Source: Permianibacter aggregans
GTDB lineage: Bacteria; Pseudomonadota; Gammaproteobacteria; Enterobacterales; Permianibacteraceae
Direction: 5' to 3'
DNA length: 64,000 nt
NCBI RefSeq assembly: GCF_009756665.1
Contig: NZ_CP037953.1
Coordinates: forward strand, 2,666,001 to 2,730,000
Under the pieces are notes generated by a model. The model was given only the letters and a program-made list of their open reading frames with translations, did no database searches and was not told where the DNA came from. Positions 9,017 through 17,073 of the stretch are shown one piece after another (position 1 is the first letter of the stretch; each line of letters opens with the position of its first letter). A program made the translations under genes and the position numbers.

Positions 9017-9106
9017 CCGCTGAACAAGCGTTGCATCGAAGCAATACCGATACGAACCCCGTATCAACAAAAGTCCCCCGTTGTTTTTGCCGTAAAGGTT
9101 AATGAA

Positions 9107-11998
9107 ATGAGCCAGCCCAGTTTGACCCAGTTGGAAAAGCACGACGGTTTTGTCGCCCGTCATATCGGCCCGAGTGATCAAGAAATCTCCGCGATGTTGC
9201 AATCGCTCGGCGTTTCGACGCTGGAAGAGTTGACCACGCAAATCGTGCCGGAATCGATTCGCCTGCGTGAAGACTTGGCGCTGAAACCGGCGATGAGCGA
9301 ACACGAAACGCTGCAATACCTGAAAAAACTGGCCGGCAAAAACAAAATCTACAAGAGCTTTATCGGTACCGGTTACTACGACACGATTACGCCGCCGGTG
9401 ATTCTGCGCAACGTGCTGGAAAATCCTGGCTGGTACACCGCTTACACGCCATACCAACCGGAAATCGCGCAAGGCCGTTTGGAAACGCTGTTGAACTATC
9501 AACAGATGGTCGTGGATTTGACCGGTTTGGCCATTGCCAATGCCTCATTGCTTGACGAAGCGACCGCCGCCGCCGAAGCGATGGCCTTGGCCCGCCGCGG
9601 TTCAAAAAGCAAAAGCAATCTGTTCTTTATCGACGAAGACACCCATCCGCAAACGATCGACGTCACGCGCACCCGTGCCGACGCCTATGGTTTCGAAACG
9701 GTTGTTGGTCCAGTTACCGATGCATTGAAGCATGACTATTTCGGCGTACTGTTGTCGTACCCGTCTTCCAGTGGCCAGGTCAATGACTTGAGCGGTTTGA
9801 TCGCCGCGCTACAAGAACGCAAAACGCTGGTGACGCTGGCGACCGATTTGCTGGCGCTGTGCGTACTGAAATCGCCGGGTGAGCTTGGCGCTGATATTGC
9901 CATCGGTTCCGCGCAGCGCTTCGGTGTGCCATTTGGTTTCGGCGGCCCGCACGCGGCATTCCTGGCCGCCAAAGACGAATTCAAACGCTCAATGCCGGGC
10001 CGCATCATCGGCGTCTCGGTCGACAAGCGTGGCAATAAAGCGCTGCGCATGGCGATGCAAACCCGCGAGCAACATATCCGTCGCGAAAAAGCCAACTCCA
10101 ACATCTGTACCGCTCAAGTTTTGCTGTCGAACATGGCGGCGCTGTATGCGATGTATCACGGCCCGCAAGGCTTGAAAGATATTGCCACCCGTGTGCACCG
10201 TTTGATGGCGATTTTTGTTGCCGGCATGCGCGCCAAAGGCGCTCAAGTCGATACCAAAGCCTTCTTCGATACCGTCACCATTGATGTTGGTGCCGTACGC
10301 GAGCAAGTGTACATGCGTGCGCTATCGAACAAGATGAATCTGCGTCTGATTGGCGACAGCAAACTGTGCATTGCGTTTGATGAGAAAACCACGCGCGACG
10401 ACGTCAAAGTACTGTGGGAAGTGTTCCTGCAAGACGAAGCCGAAGGCCTCAGCATTGAACAACTTGATGCGCTGTATGCCGCTGAAGATCTGCAAGACGT
10501 GCCAGACCAACTGCAACGCACCAGCGAATACCTGAGCCATCCGGTGTTCAACAAATACCACAGCGAAACCGACATGCTGCGCTATTTGAAAATGCTCGAG
10601 AACAAAGACTTCTCGTTGACCCACGGCATGATCCCGCTCGGTTCCTGCACGATGAAGCTGAACGCGACGACCGAAATGATGCCGGTGACCTGGCCGGAAT
10701 TCGGCAACATCCATCCGTTTGCACCGCTGGTGCAAGCACAGGGTTACCTGGACATGATCCACGAGCTGGAACACCAGCTGAAAGCGATCACCGGTTTCGA
10801 TGCCATCAGCATTCAGCCGAACTCAGGCGCCCAAGGTGAATACGCGGGCTTGCTGACCATTCGCAAATACCACGAATCGCGCGGCGAAGGTCATCGCACC
10901 ATTTGCTTGATCCCGCAATCGGCGCACGGCACCAACCCGGCCTCGGCGCAAATGGCCAACTACCGCGTCGTCGTTACCGCCTGCGATAAAGAAGGCAATA
11001 TCGATTTCGCTGATCTGGAAGCGAAAGTCAAAGAGCACGCCGATAACCTCGCTTGCTTGATGATGACCTATCCGTCGACGCACGGCGTTTACGAAGAAGG
11101 CGCGAAGAAAATTTGCGACTTGATCCACGCGCACGGTGGTCAGGTGTACATGGATGGTGCCAACCTGAACGCACAAGTCGGTTTGACGATGCCGGCGCGC
11201 ATCGGTGCTGACGTATCGCACATGAACCTGCACAAAACTTTCTGTATTCCACACGGCGGCGGTGGCCCTGGCATGGGCCCGATCGGTGTTCGCGCCCATT
11301 TGGCGCCGTTCCTGCCGAACCACGCGGTCGTGCACTTGGAAGGTCCAAATCCGGGTAACGGCGCTGTCAGTGCCGCGCCTTGGGGCAGCGCTTCGATTCT
11401 GCCGATTTCCTGGTCGTATATCGCGATGATGGGCGGCGAAGGTTTGCGCCGCGCTACGCAAGTCGCGATCCTGAACGCCAACTACATGATGAAGCGCTTA
11501 AGCGAACATTACCCGGTGCTGTACACCGGCCGTAACGATCGCGTTGCGCACGAATGCATCATCGATATTCGCCCGATCAAGGAAGCCAGCGGCATCTCTG
11601 AAGAAGACATCGCCAAGCGTTTGATGGACTACGGCTTCCACGCGCCAACGATGAGCTTCCCGGTTGCCGGCACACTGATGATCGAGCCGACCGAAAGCGA
11701 ATCGAAAGAAGAACTCGATCGTTTCTGCGACGCGATGATTGCGATCAAAAAAGAAATCGACAACGTGCAAAGCGGCAAATGGCCATTGGACAACAACCCG
11801 CTGGTCAACGCCCCGCACACACTGGCCGATATCACCGAAATGGACTGGAATCGTCCGTACTCACGTGAAGAAGCGGTGTTCCCAATGCCGGGTCAAAAAG
11901 CCAATAAATTCTGGCCGGCTGTCAACCGTATCGACAACGTCTACGGCGACCGCAACTTGTTCTGCGTCTGCCCACCGATGGAAGATTACGCAGCTTGA
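9107..11998 (+). CDS. gcvP: glycine dehydrogenase (decarboxylating), P-protein
   Basis: A 963-residue PLP enzyme that decarboxylates glycine and loads the aminomethyl group on lipoyl-GcvH. It is the fused homodimeric type, of normal length. The PLP-binding lysine is Lys710 in [18 protein letters not shown]. The N-terminus [12 protein letters not shown] and the [21 protein letters not shown] region (seen in two parts) are typical. ATG 9107 has an AAGG site eight bases upstream; the longer frame from 8990 only reads through the repeat. A strong bidirectional terminator follows at 12013. Confidence 0.95.
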   Translation: MSQPSLTQLEKHDGFVARHIGPSDQEISAMLQSLGVSTLEELTTQIVPESIRLREDLALKPAMSEHETLQYLKKLAGKNKIYKSFIGTGYYDTITPPVILRNVLENPGWYTAYTPYQPEIAQGRLETLLNYQQMVVDLTGLAIANASLLDEATAAAEAMALARRGSKSKSNLFFIDEDTHPQTIDVTRTRADAYGFETVVGPVTDALKHDYFGVLLSYPSSSGQVNDLSGLIAALQERKTLVTLATDLLALCVLKSPGELGADIAIGSAQRFGVPFGFGGPHAAFLAAKDEFKRSMPGRIIGVSVDKRGNKALRMAMQTREQHIRREKANSNICTAQVLLSNMAALYAMYHGPQGLKDIATRVHRLMAIFVAGMRAKGAQVDTKAFFDTVTIDVGAVREQVYMRALSNKMNLRLIGDSKLCIAFDEKTTRDDVKVLWEVFLQDEAEGLSIEQLDALYAAEDLQDVPDQLQRTSEYLSHPVFNKYHSETDMLRYLKMLENKDFSLTHGMIPLGSCTMKLNATTEMMPVTWPEFGNIHPFAPLVQAQGYLDMIHELEHQLKAITGFDAISIQPNSGAQGEYAGLLTIRKYHESRGEGHRTICLIPQSAHGTNPASAQMANYRVVVTACDKEGNIDFADLEAKVKEHADNLACLMMTYPSTHGVYEEGAKKICDLIHAHGGQVYMDGANLNAQVGLTMPARIGADVSHMNLHKTFCIPHGGGGPGMGPIGVRAHLAPFLPNHAVVHLEGPNPGNGAVSAAPWGSASILPISWSYIAMMGGEGLRRATQVAILNANYMMKRLSEHYPVLYTGRNDRVAHECIIDIRPIKEASGISEEDIAKRLMDYGFHAPTMSFPVAGTLMIEPTESESKEELDRFCDAMIAIKKEIDNVQSGKWPLDNNPLVNAPHTLADITEMDWNRPYSREEAVFPMPGQKANKFWPAVNRIDNVYGDRNLFCVCPPMEDYAA

Positions 11999-12012
11999 TG
12001 CTGAAGTGAAGT

Positions 12013-12048
12013 AAATAAAAACGCCGCTTATTAGCGGCGTTTTTATTT
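12013..12048. terminator. bidirectional intrinsic terminator after gcvP
   Basis: A perfect 16-bp stem, an A-run plus ACGCCGCT on one arm and AGCGGCG plus a T-run on the other, with loop TATT. The A and T runs let it act on both strands: it ends gcvP on the plus strand and the interrupted gene at 12081 arriving on the minus strand. Confidence 0.9.
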
Positions 12049-12080
12049 ACGGTGGCTGCATTGATCTAGCACATGTTGGA

Positions 12081-12695
12081 CTATCCACTTTTAGTGGCGT
12101 CGTCTAGTGCTGTGTTGCAAAGATCTTTTAGAAACGCCGTAGGAAAGCGTATGTTTATACGCCCTTGCTCACTCGAAATTATTTGCTGGCTTTCGTGTTT
12201 TGGAACAATCCAGACAATATTTTCTAAAAAATAATCGCCTTTAATTGCATTAATAAATACAAAGTACAGTCGATAACTCAAATCTCGATTATGAAAGGCT
12301 TCCCAAACATTATTAAGAGCATCTAGTTCAATTTTTTCCTGAGCTATCCCAGGAGTGCTTATTAAGTGTAAGTTTGTATAGTTCTTTGCTCTGTCCAATA
12401 CTGCAACCAAAGAGTTTGATTCCTGGGAAAAGTAACTAAGAATTTTATTGTCTAATTCTATGGACAATATATCTCCGGTTAGACTTAGATGAACATGAAC
12501 TTTACAAAATATAAGCTCTGAAAGGTATTGAAACTTCTGGCTTTCGTAAATTATGCATTCATATGCAAACCCAAATGTTTCTGCGCTTTCTCTCTCTGGA
12601 GTTGAGAACTGAACATCTTTGGTGAGTTGGGCGAGTAGAGCTCCTAAAAAGAAGTCCTTGTCGGATGCACTTTTTATTTCGGATGGCTTAACTAT
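12081..12695 (-). pseudogene. 3' part of an IS-interrupted proteasome-like Ntn-hydrolase gene
   Basis: The open frame on the minus strand runs without a stop from the left end of the IS (first full codons ATA-GTT-AAG within the target duplication) to TAG at 12081-12083, about 204 residues. Read from the IS border it starts IVKPSEIKSASDKDFFLGAL. The 5' fragment on the other side of the IS ends GEKGPIVK, so removing the IS (1309 bp) and one 8-bp duplication (total 1317 bp, a multiple of three) rejoins both in frame as one 342-residue protein. This C-terminal part has no domain I can name. A TTG at 12467 could start a shorter remnant, but nothing supports its expression. AT-rich compared with its neighbours. 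Confidence 0.8.
12688..12695. repeat. target-site duplication, left copy (TTAACTAT)
   Basis: The 8-bp TTAACTAT directly abuts the left end of the IS element and is repeated exactly at 14005-14012 at the right end. Eight-base duplications are usual for IS256-family insertions. The perfect identity points to a fairly recent insertion. Confidence 0.92.
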
Positions 12696-14004
12696 GGGAC
12701 CGTTTTGATTTTTGTGTAACTGGCTTCATCATATCCTCAATAGGAGAGCATTATGAAGCCAGAAAAACCTGTCAGCACCCATACCACACTTGATGAATTA
12801 TTAGACAGTTGCAAATCAACCGAAGACTTCCAGGCACTAACCAAAGTGTTGTTCAAGCAGGTCGCGGAGCGGGCGCTGAAGGCCGAAATGGAACAGCATC
12901 TGGGTTATGACAAACACGCCGTCAAAGGTCGCAACTCCGGTAATTCACGTAACGGCCGATCGACCAAGCAAGTGCAAACCGAGCATGGCCCACTGGATAT
13001 CGAAGTCCCACGTGACCGGAATGCCGAGTTTGAACCTCGGTTTATCGGCAAGCATCAACGACGCGTTGGCAGCATAACGGACGCCATCGTGCGACTCTAC
13101 TCTTACGGCATGAGTCAGCGTGACATTCACGACTACCTGCAAGAAACCTACGGCAACGCGGTGTCACCGGCGCTGATAAGCCAGGTGACCGAACAGGTTA
13201 TGGATGAAGTACAACAATGGCAGAAGCGACCACTCGATTCGACTTATGCGATTGTCTATCTCGATGCCTTGGTGACGAAGTCGCGGCAGGATGGCATGGT
13301 CGGCAATCGCTCCGTGTATGTAGCGCTGGGCATCAACATGCGCGGTGAGAAAGAGATTTTAGGGTTATGGTTGGCCAGCAGTGAAGGCGCCAAGTTCTGG
13401 TTAAGCGTTATCAATGAACTGAAAAATCGCGGCGTCAATGACGTATTGATTGCTGTGTCGATGGCCTTAAAGGCTTCTCGGAAGCGATTAATGCGGTCTA
13501 CCCGCAGACCCATGTGCAGCAATGCATCGTCCATCAAGTGCGTCACTCGCTGCACTTCGTCCCTTGGAAAGAGCGTAAGGCCGTGGCGGCCGATTTACGG
13601 TTGATTTATCGAGCGGCAACGGAAAGCGAAGCACAGCGGGCGCTGGCTGAATTTGAACAGAACTGGGGCGGGAAGTATCCGCATATTGGGCCGAGCTGGC
13701 GTAACAACTGGACACGGTTGACGGTGTTCTTTGATTATCCCCGGAGATACGGAAAATCATCTACACGACCAACGCGATTGAATCACTCAACGCCAGCTTG
13801 CAGAAAGTGTTGAAGCCCAAGAAAGCCTTCCCGAATGACGAGGCAATCTTGAAGGTGTTGTACTTAACCTTGCATCGGATCGCGGAAAAGTGGACGATGC
13901 CGGTACACGATTGGAAAGCCGCACTGAATCAGTTGTTGATCGTGTTCGGCGAAGACCGCGTGAAGGTGTAAATCCGCCAGTTACACAAAATTCTGGACAG
14001 TCTC
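12696..14004 (+). mobile_element. IS256-family insertion sequence, complete ends, 1309 bp
   Basis: The element is bounded by imperfect 29-bp terminal inverted repeats (12696-12724 and 13976-14004), matching at 23 of 29 positions and starting GGGAC / GAGAC. They are flanked by the 8-bp direct duplication TTAACTAT. Its single transposase gene (12753-13971) belongs to the IS256/mutator group but carries two one-base deletions. The element lies inside, and on the opposite strand to, a host gene whose halves lie at 12081-12695 and 14005-14426. It is a simple IS without passenger genes. Confidence 0.93.
12753..13971 (+). pseudogene. IS256-family (mutator) transposase, two frameshifts
   Basis: Restoring one base near 13455-13458 (GTGTCGAT where GTGGTCGAT is expected) and one C in the CCCC at 13739-13742 gives a 406-residue DDE transposase, normal for IS256. 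Frame 1 ends with the first Asp region (IVYLDALVTK). The first deletion falls exactly at the second Asp motif, VVDGLKGF. The remaining frames give MQQCIVHQVRHSLHFVPW, then TTNAIESLN with the catalytic Glu, and the final stop at 13969-13971. Both lesions are in short homopolymers, so either decay or a sequencing/assembly error is possible. As written, the protein is truncated and inactive. Confidence 0.9.
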
Positions 14005-14012
14005 TTAACTAT
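14005..14012. repeat. target-site duplication, right copy (TTAACTAT)
   Basis: Exact copy of the 8-bp sequence at 12688-12695, directly after the right inverted repeat of the IS. Together they define the insertion point within the Ile-Val-Lys codons of the interrupted gene. Confidence 0.92.
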
Positions 14013-14426
14013 TGGGCCCTTTTCCCCCAGTACTCTCTGGCACTCTAGCCTTCCTGTTCCTTGGTATTGGGGTTCAGAGAAATTGATTTTGTGCGGAATT
14101 TTGCAAGACCATCGAAACGCTCTTGGCTTATCCGTAACAAGCCAGCCAATAATTGATAGTTGGATCGAAGTGTCTTCTGGCTCGGGTATGTTGGCAAGAA
14201 TGTTTTCTAAATTCGCTTTGCTCAACTCTACGTGAGCGTTGTCTTTCAAGTATCGAAGGGCAATCTCCGCATATCTTAGCGAGCCGGTCCAAGCTACCGC
14301 CAAATTTTGGTTAATAATACAAACCTTTTTTCTAAGTCCTGCAACGCTACCGTCATCCCATGAAAGTAGAAAATCTCCAATTAAAGCTGGCGTGTCATGC
14401 AAACGAAATGCTGCGACAAGAGTCAT
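14005..14426 (-). pseudogene. 5' part of an IS-interrupted proteasome-like Ntn-hydrolase gene
   Basis: Starts ATG at 14426 with MTLVAAFRLHDTPALIGDFL and continues to GPIVK at the IS border; the frame then reads into the IS and stops at 13929. If Met is removed, Thr becomes residue 1, Asp of GDF is residue 17 and the second Lys of RKKV is residue 33. These are exactly the Thr1/Asp17/Lys33 positions of HslV and proteasome beta subunits. An AVAWTGS segment aligns with the AGFAGG turn of HslV. The family is therefore inferred to be an Ntn-hydrolase of the proteasome fold, full length about 342 residues with the part at 12081-12695. No partner ATPase is adjacent, and no strong ribosome site is seen. 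Confidence 0.75.
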
Positions 14427-14469
14427 TGAGTCTTTGGAAGCTTGTCATTGCCAAAGATAAGCATATTGC

Positions 14470-15444
14470 TTAATCCGCCGCATCCGGCAACGTCTTCGTC
14501 AACTGCCGATACATCTCCCGTCCTGCACGAATCAGCGCATCCACGGTTGGCGCTTCTGAAGCGACATGCCCGGCACCACGAATAATCTGTAATTCGCTAC
14601 CCGGCCAACGCTTTTGCAATTCCCATGCTGCTGCAAGGGGGCTGACGATATCGTAACGGCCGTGCACCAGAATGCCGGGGATATCGCCGAGTTTTTCGGC
14701 GTTATCGAGCACTTCGTTGGGTTTCAGAAAATACTGATGCGTCACGTAATGATTGGCGATGCGGGCAACAGATAAAGCCCGGTGCGGGTCCATGTATTGC
14801 TCACGCATATGGTTGTTGTCGTTCAGTGAACGCATGCGAGCGGCAAATTGGCCCCAGGCACGGGCAGCGGCGAGCCGGGCGATTTCATCCTGACCTTGCA
14901 GGCGGCGATGGTAGGCGGCGATCACATCGTGGCGTTCATCTTCCGGAATATGGCGGGCAAATTCGGCATAGGCATCCGGGAAAATCTGTGCGGCGCCGCC
15001 ACCGAAATACCAGTCGATATCGCATTGCCGGGCAAGGTAAACGCCGCGGGTGATGATGCCGGCGACCCGGTCCGGGTGACGCTGGGCGTAGAGCAGGGCC
15101 TGGGTGCTGCCGAATGAGCCGCCGAACAACACCATGTTTTCCAGTTTCAGGTGTTCGCGCAGCGCTTCGATATCGTTCAGCAAATCGGCCGTGGTGTTAT
15201 TGGTGACCGAGGCATGTGGCGTCGAGCGGCCGGAGCCGCGCTGATCGAACAGGATGATGCGATAGTGACGTGGATCGAAGAAGCGGCGTTGCATCGGCTG
15301 ACAGCCAGCGCCGGGACCGCCATGCAGTACGATGACCGGCAAGCCATGCGGATCGCCGCTTTGTTCGTAGAACAGGGTATGCCCATCACTGACCGGCAAT
15401 CGTCCCTCATGATAAGGGCGGATTTCCGGGAACAGACTCAGCAT
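14470..15444 (-). CDS. pip: prolyl aminopeptidase (alpha/beta hydrolase, S33)
   Basis: A 324-residue proline iminopeptidase that releases N-terminal proline from peptides in the cytoplasm. Seen: oxyanion-hole HGGPG (41-45), the FDQRGSGRSTPH signature, nucleophile Ser110 in GGSFGST, Asp in HGRYDIVSP and the C-terminal His in GAGHV. The frame is open upstream to 15543, but ATG 15444 is chosen: it is preceded by AGGAGG at good spacing and starts at the family-typical LFPEIRPYHEG. Usual homologues have Trp rather than Phe in the GGS-W-GST motif, a conservative change. Confidence 0.9.
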   Translation of the reverse strand: MLSLFPEIRPYHEGRLPVSDGHTLFYEQSGDPHGLPVIVLHGGPGAGCQPMQRRFFDPRHYRIILFDQRGSGRSTPHASVTNNTTADLLNDIEALREHLKLENMVLFGGSFGSTQALLYAQRHPDRVAGIITRGVYLARQCDIDWYFGGGAAQIFPDAYAEFARHIPEDERHDVIAAYHRRLQGQDEIARLAAARAWGQFAARMRSLNDNNHMREQYMDPHRALSVARIANHYVTHQYFLKPNEVLDNAEKLGDIPGILVHGRYDIVSPLAAAWELQKRWPGSELQIIRGAGHVASEAPTVDALIRAGREMYRQLTKTLPDAAD

Positions 15445-15558
15445 GGTGCATCCTCCTGGCCAGAATGTGGGTTGTGCCACATCGCTGGTGTCTAAGCCTA
15501 GACAGAACTGGTGCGCGAATACGCGTAGATTAGCACATGCCAATCCCTGACTGCCCCT

Positions 15559-15906
15559 TTAGGGGCTTTTCTCGCCAGCCGTTTGCGCTGGCGTTTTTTC
15601 GCCTGTCGTTTCCTTCACTTCGCGAACGATGACGGTGCCTTTTGGCAGCGCTTTCGGCGTGATGCCCTTGGCCTGCTGGGCGGTCTGGTAAGCCTCCTGT
15701 ACGCATTCTTCACCGCCGCCGGAGGCCTTGCACATTTCGTAGGCCTGATTGAGCTCTTCGAGCATCGTTGTTTGCGGCGGCGGCGGCGTGTAACCGAACA
15801 GCGCGCCGAGGATATTGACCGGGGTTTTTATCGCTTGTTTGGCGGTACATCCAGACAGCAAAACGGCGCTCAACATCAGCGCCGTCAGAGAGAATATTGA
15901 AGGCAT
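15559..15906 (-). CDS. small lipoprotein, paralogue of the upstream gene
   Basis: A 115-residue lipoprotein: signal peptide with lipobox LLSGC (Cys20), then a linker and a short domain with PVNILGALFGYTPPPPQTT, CKASGGGEECVQEAY and LPKGTVIVRE. The same series of motifs occurs in the gene at 15907-16221, so the two are a tandem duplication. Its ATG directly abuts the stop of that gene. The two conserved Cys residues in the C-x(n)-GGG-EEC region may form a disulfide. Function unknown. Confidence 0.75.
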   Translation of the reverse strand: MPSIFSLTALMLSAVLLSGCTAKQAIKTPVNILGALFGYTPPPPQTTMLEELNQAYEMCKASGGGEECVQEAYQTAQQAKGITPKALPKGTVIVREVKETTGEKTPAQTAGEKSP

Positions 15907-16221
15907 TTATTCCTGCTTTTTTACCGTGACCGTCGGGTCATCCTTATCTTCGCGGATTATGACCACACCTTCCGGTAAAGGTTTCTCGGGCATGCCTTTG
16001 ACCTTGCGCACCATCGCGTACGCTTCCTGCGCGCATTCATCGCCACCACCGGCGGCTTTGCAGCGATCATATTCCTTGGTCAGTTCCTGCAAAACCGTGG
16101 TTTGTTCCGGCGGCGGCATCGCGCCAAACAACATGCCGAGCACGTTGACGGTATTTTTCGCCCCTTCCTTGACGGTGCACGCCGTCAAACACAGTGCGCA
16201 GATCAGCAGTAGTTGGCGCAT
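15907..16221 (-). CDS. small lipoprotein, tandem paralogue
   Basis: A 104-residue lipoprotein with signal peptide MRQLLLICALCLTAC (Cys15 as the lipid-attachment residue). The mature part repeats the motifs of its neighbour: NTVNVLGMLFGAMPPPEQTT, CKAAGGGDECAQEAY and LPEGVVIIRE. The open frame extends to 16308, but ATG 16221 has AAGGAA just upstream and begins the signal peptide. It is second in an apparent operon DUF4399 gene - lipoprotein - lipoprotein. Function unknown. Confidence 0.78.
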   Translation of the reverse strand: MRQLLLICALCLTACTVKEGAKNTVNVLGMLFGAMPPPEQTTVLQELTKEYDRCKAAGGGDECAQEAYAMVRKVKGMPEKPLPEGVVIIREDKDDPTVTVKKQE

Positions 16222-16237
16222 CGCGATTCCTTGTGGA

Positions 16238-16669
16238 TTATTTAACGGTAATAGTAATTGGTTTTGAGTAAACCGGTGGTTGATGCGGGCGATGCAGATG
16301 ATCGCCAAGCAGCAATTGCAGCGTGTGTTTGCCCGGCGACAACTGCAGCGTTACTTCGGTTTGGCCGCCACCAAAATGGCGGACATTGTCATTGGCGGGT
16401 AATGGCTGGCTCATGTCTTGCGGCAGCGGCGTGTTGATCAGTAAATGGTGGTGGCCGGTTTTCGCCGCTTCGATGCCGGCCGGCGCTACGCCCATGCCAT
16501 GCAAGCCGAAACGCACCGTCACTGGATTGCTGACCGTGGCGCCGTCTTTCAGGTCGATGAAATAGAGCTTGGCCTCTTCCGGCGCCGTGGTGCGCGGCAG
16601 ATCGGCGGCATGTAGCGGCGCGGCAATGGTGGTCAGCATCAGGGCTGCGAACAGTGGGCGGAATTTCAT
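16238..16669 (-). CDS. DUF4399 domain periplasmic protein
   Basis: A 143-residue exported protein with signal peptide ending APLHA-A. The mature domain has DGATVSNPVTVRFGLHGMGV, the TGHHHLLI histidine cluster and GKHTLQLLLGDHLHRPHQPPV, matching the DUF4399 pattern I know. The His-rich segments suggest metal contact, but this is inference. Of two adjacent ATG codons, 16669 has the better distance to AGGAGG. It is first of three co-directional genes with the twin lipoproteins. Confidence 0.8.
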   Translation of the reverse strand: MKFRPLFAALMLTTIAAPLHAADLPRTTAPEEAKLYFIDLKDGATVSNPVTVRFGLHGMGVAPAGIEAAKTGHHHLLINTPLPQDMSQPLPANDNVRHFGGGQTEVTLQLSPGKHTLQLLLGDHLHRPHQPPVYSKPITITVK

Positions 16670-16850
16670 CATGGGCCTCCTGGCGGTGAGAAGTTTCAGA
16701 GAAAGGAACGGTACTGCTGTTCTGGTAGGGGAACATTAAAGCGCAGTTTGCTGAAGATTGCTTGTGAACTTGGTCCGATATGGGGCCTTTGAGGCGCCAG
16801 AGCGGGATCTCATTATCCTCATGTTTGTGCCGAATGAAATCAGCTTGTGC

Positions 16851-16970
16851 TCCCCCTCCTTAGCGAGGAGAGGCTAGGGGGGTATAGCGTTAACGTGCGA
16901 TGTTTCGATGGGGATTCAGTGTTCGGGGGACCAGCCCCTGACCCCCTCCTGGGGCAGGAGGGGGAACGAG
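16851..16970. repeat. inverted doublet of the C-rich palindromic repeat (REPIN-like)
   Basis: Two units face each other across about 45 bp. The left unit (16851-16886) reads CCCCCTCCT, TAGCG, AGGAG, then a CTAGGGGGG tail. The right unit (16931-16966) is the reverse orientation, a CCCCTGA head followed by a perfect stem CCCCCTCCT (16942-16950) / AGGAGGGGG (16956-16964) and GAACG. The same unit types flank the DUF559 gene at 59966 and 60380. This fills most of the 400-bp gap between the DUF4399 gene and typA; no reading frame of note lies in it. Confidence 0.7.
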
Positions 16971-17027
16971 CGACTTTCCGTGTCTCGCCTCAATCGATAG
17001 CCACAGATTCTTTCCCAATTTGCCGAC

Positions 17028-17061
17028 GATAAAAAAGGCGCTGTTAAGCGCCTTTTTTATC
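17028..17061. terminator. bidirectional intrinsic terminator downstream of typA
   Basis: A perfect 15-bp stem, GATAAAAAAGGCGCT at 17028-17042 pairing with AGCGCCTTTTTTATC at 17047-17061, with loop GTTA. Read on the minus strand it lies 13 bp after the typA stop and ends in a U run. Confidence 0.9.
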
Positions 17062-17073
17062 AATGCTGAAAAC

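Noticed and set aside
8990-9106. N-terminal extension of gcvP by 39 codons
   Set aside because: The extension only reads through the palindromic repeat and has no family similarity; ATG 9107 has a good ribosome site and gives normal length.
12081-12467. Independent 128-residue gene
   Set aside because: Its frame continues unbroken upstream to the IS border and joins the fragment on the other side; it is the 3' part of an interrupted gene, and the apparent start is an internal TTG.
13929-14004. C-terminal end of the 165-residue minus-strand frame
   Set aside because: These codons lie inside the IS element (right inverted repeat and transposase end), so they are an artefact of the insertion.
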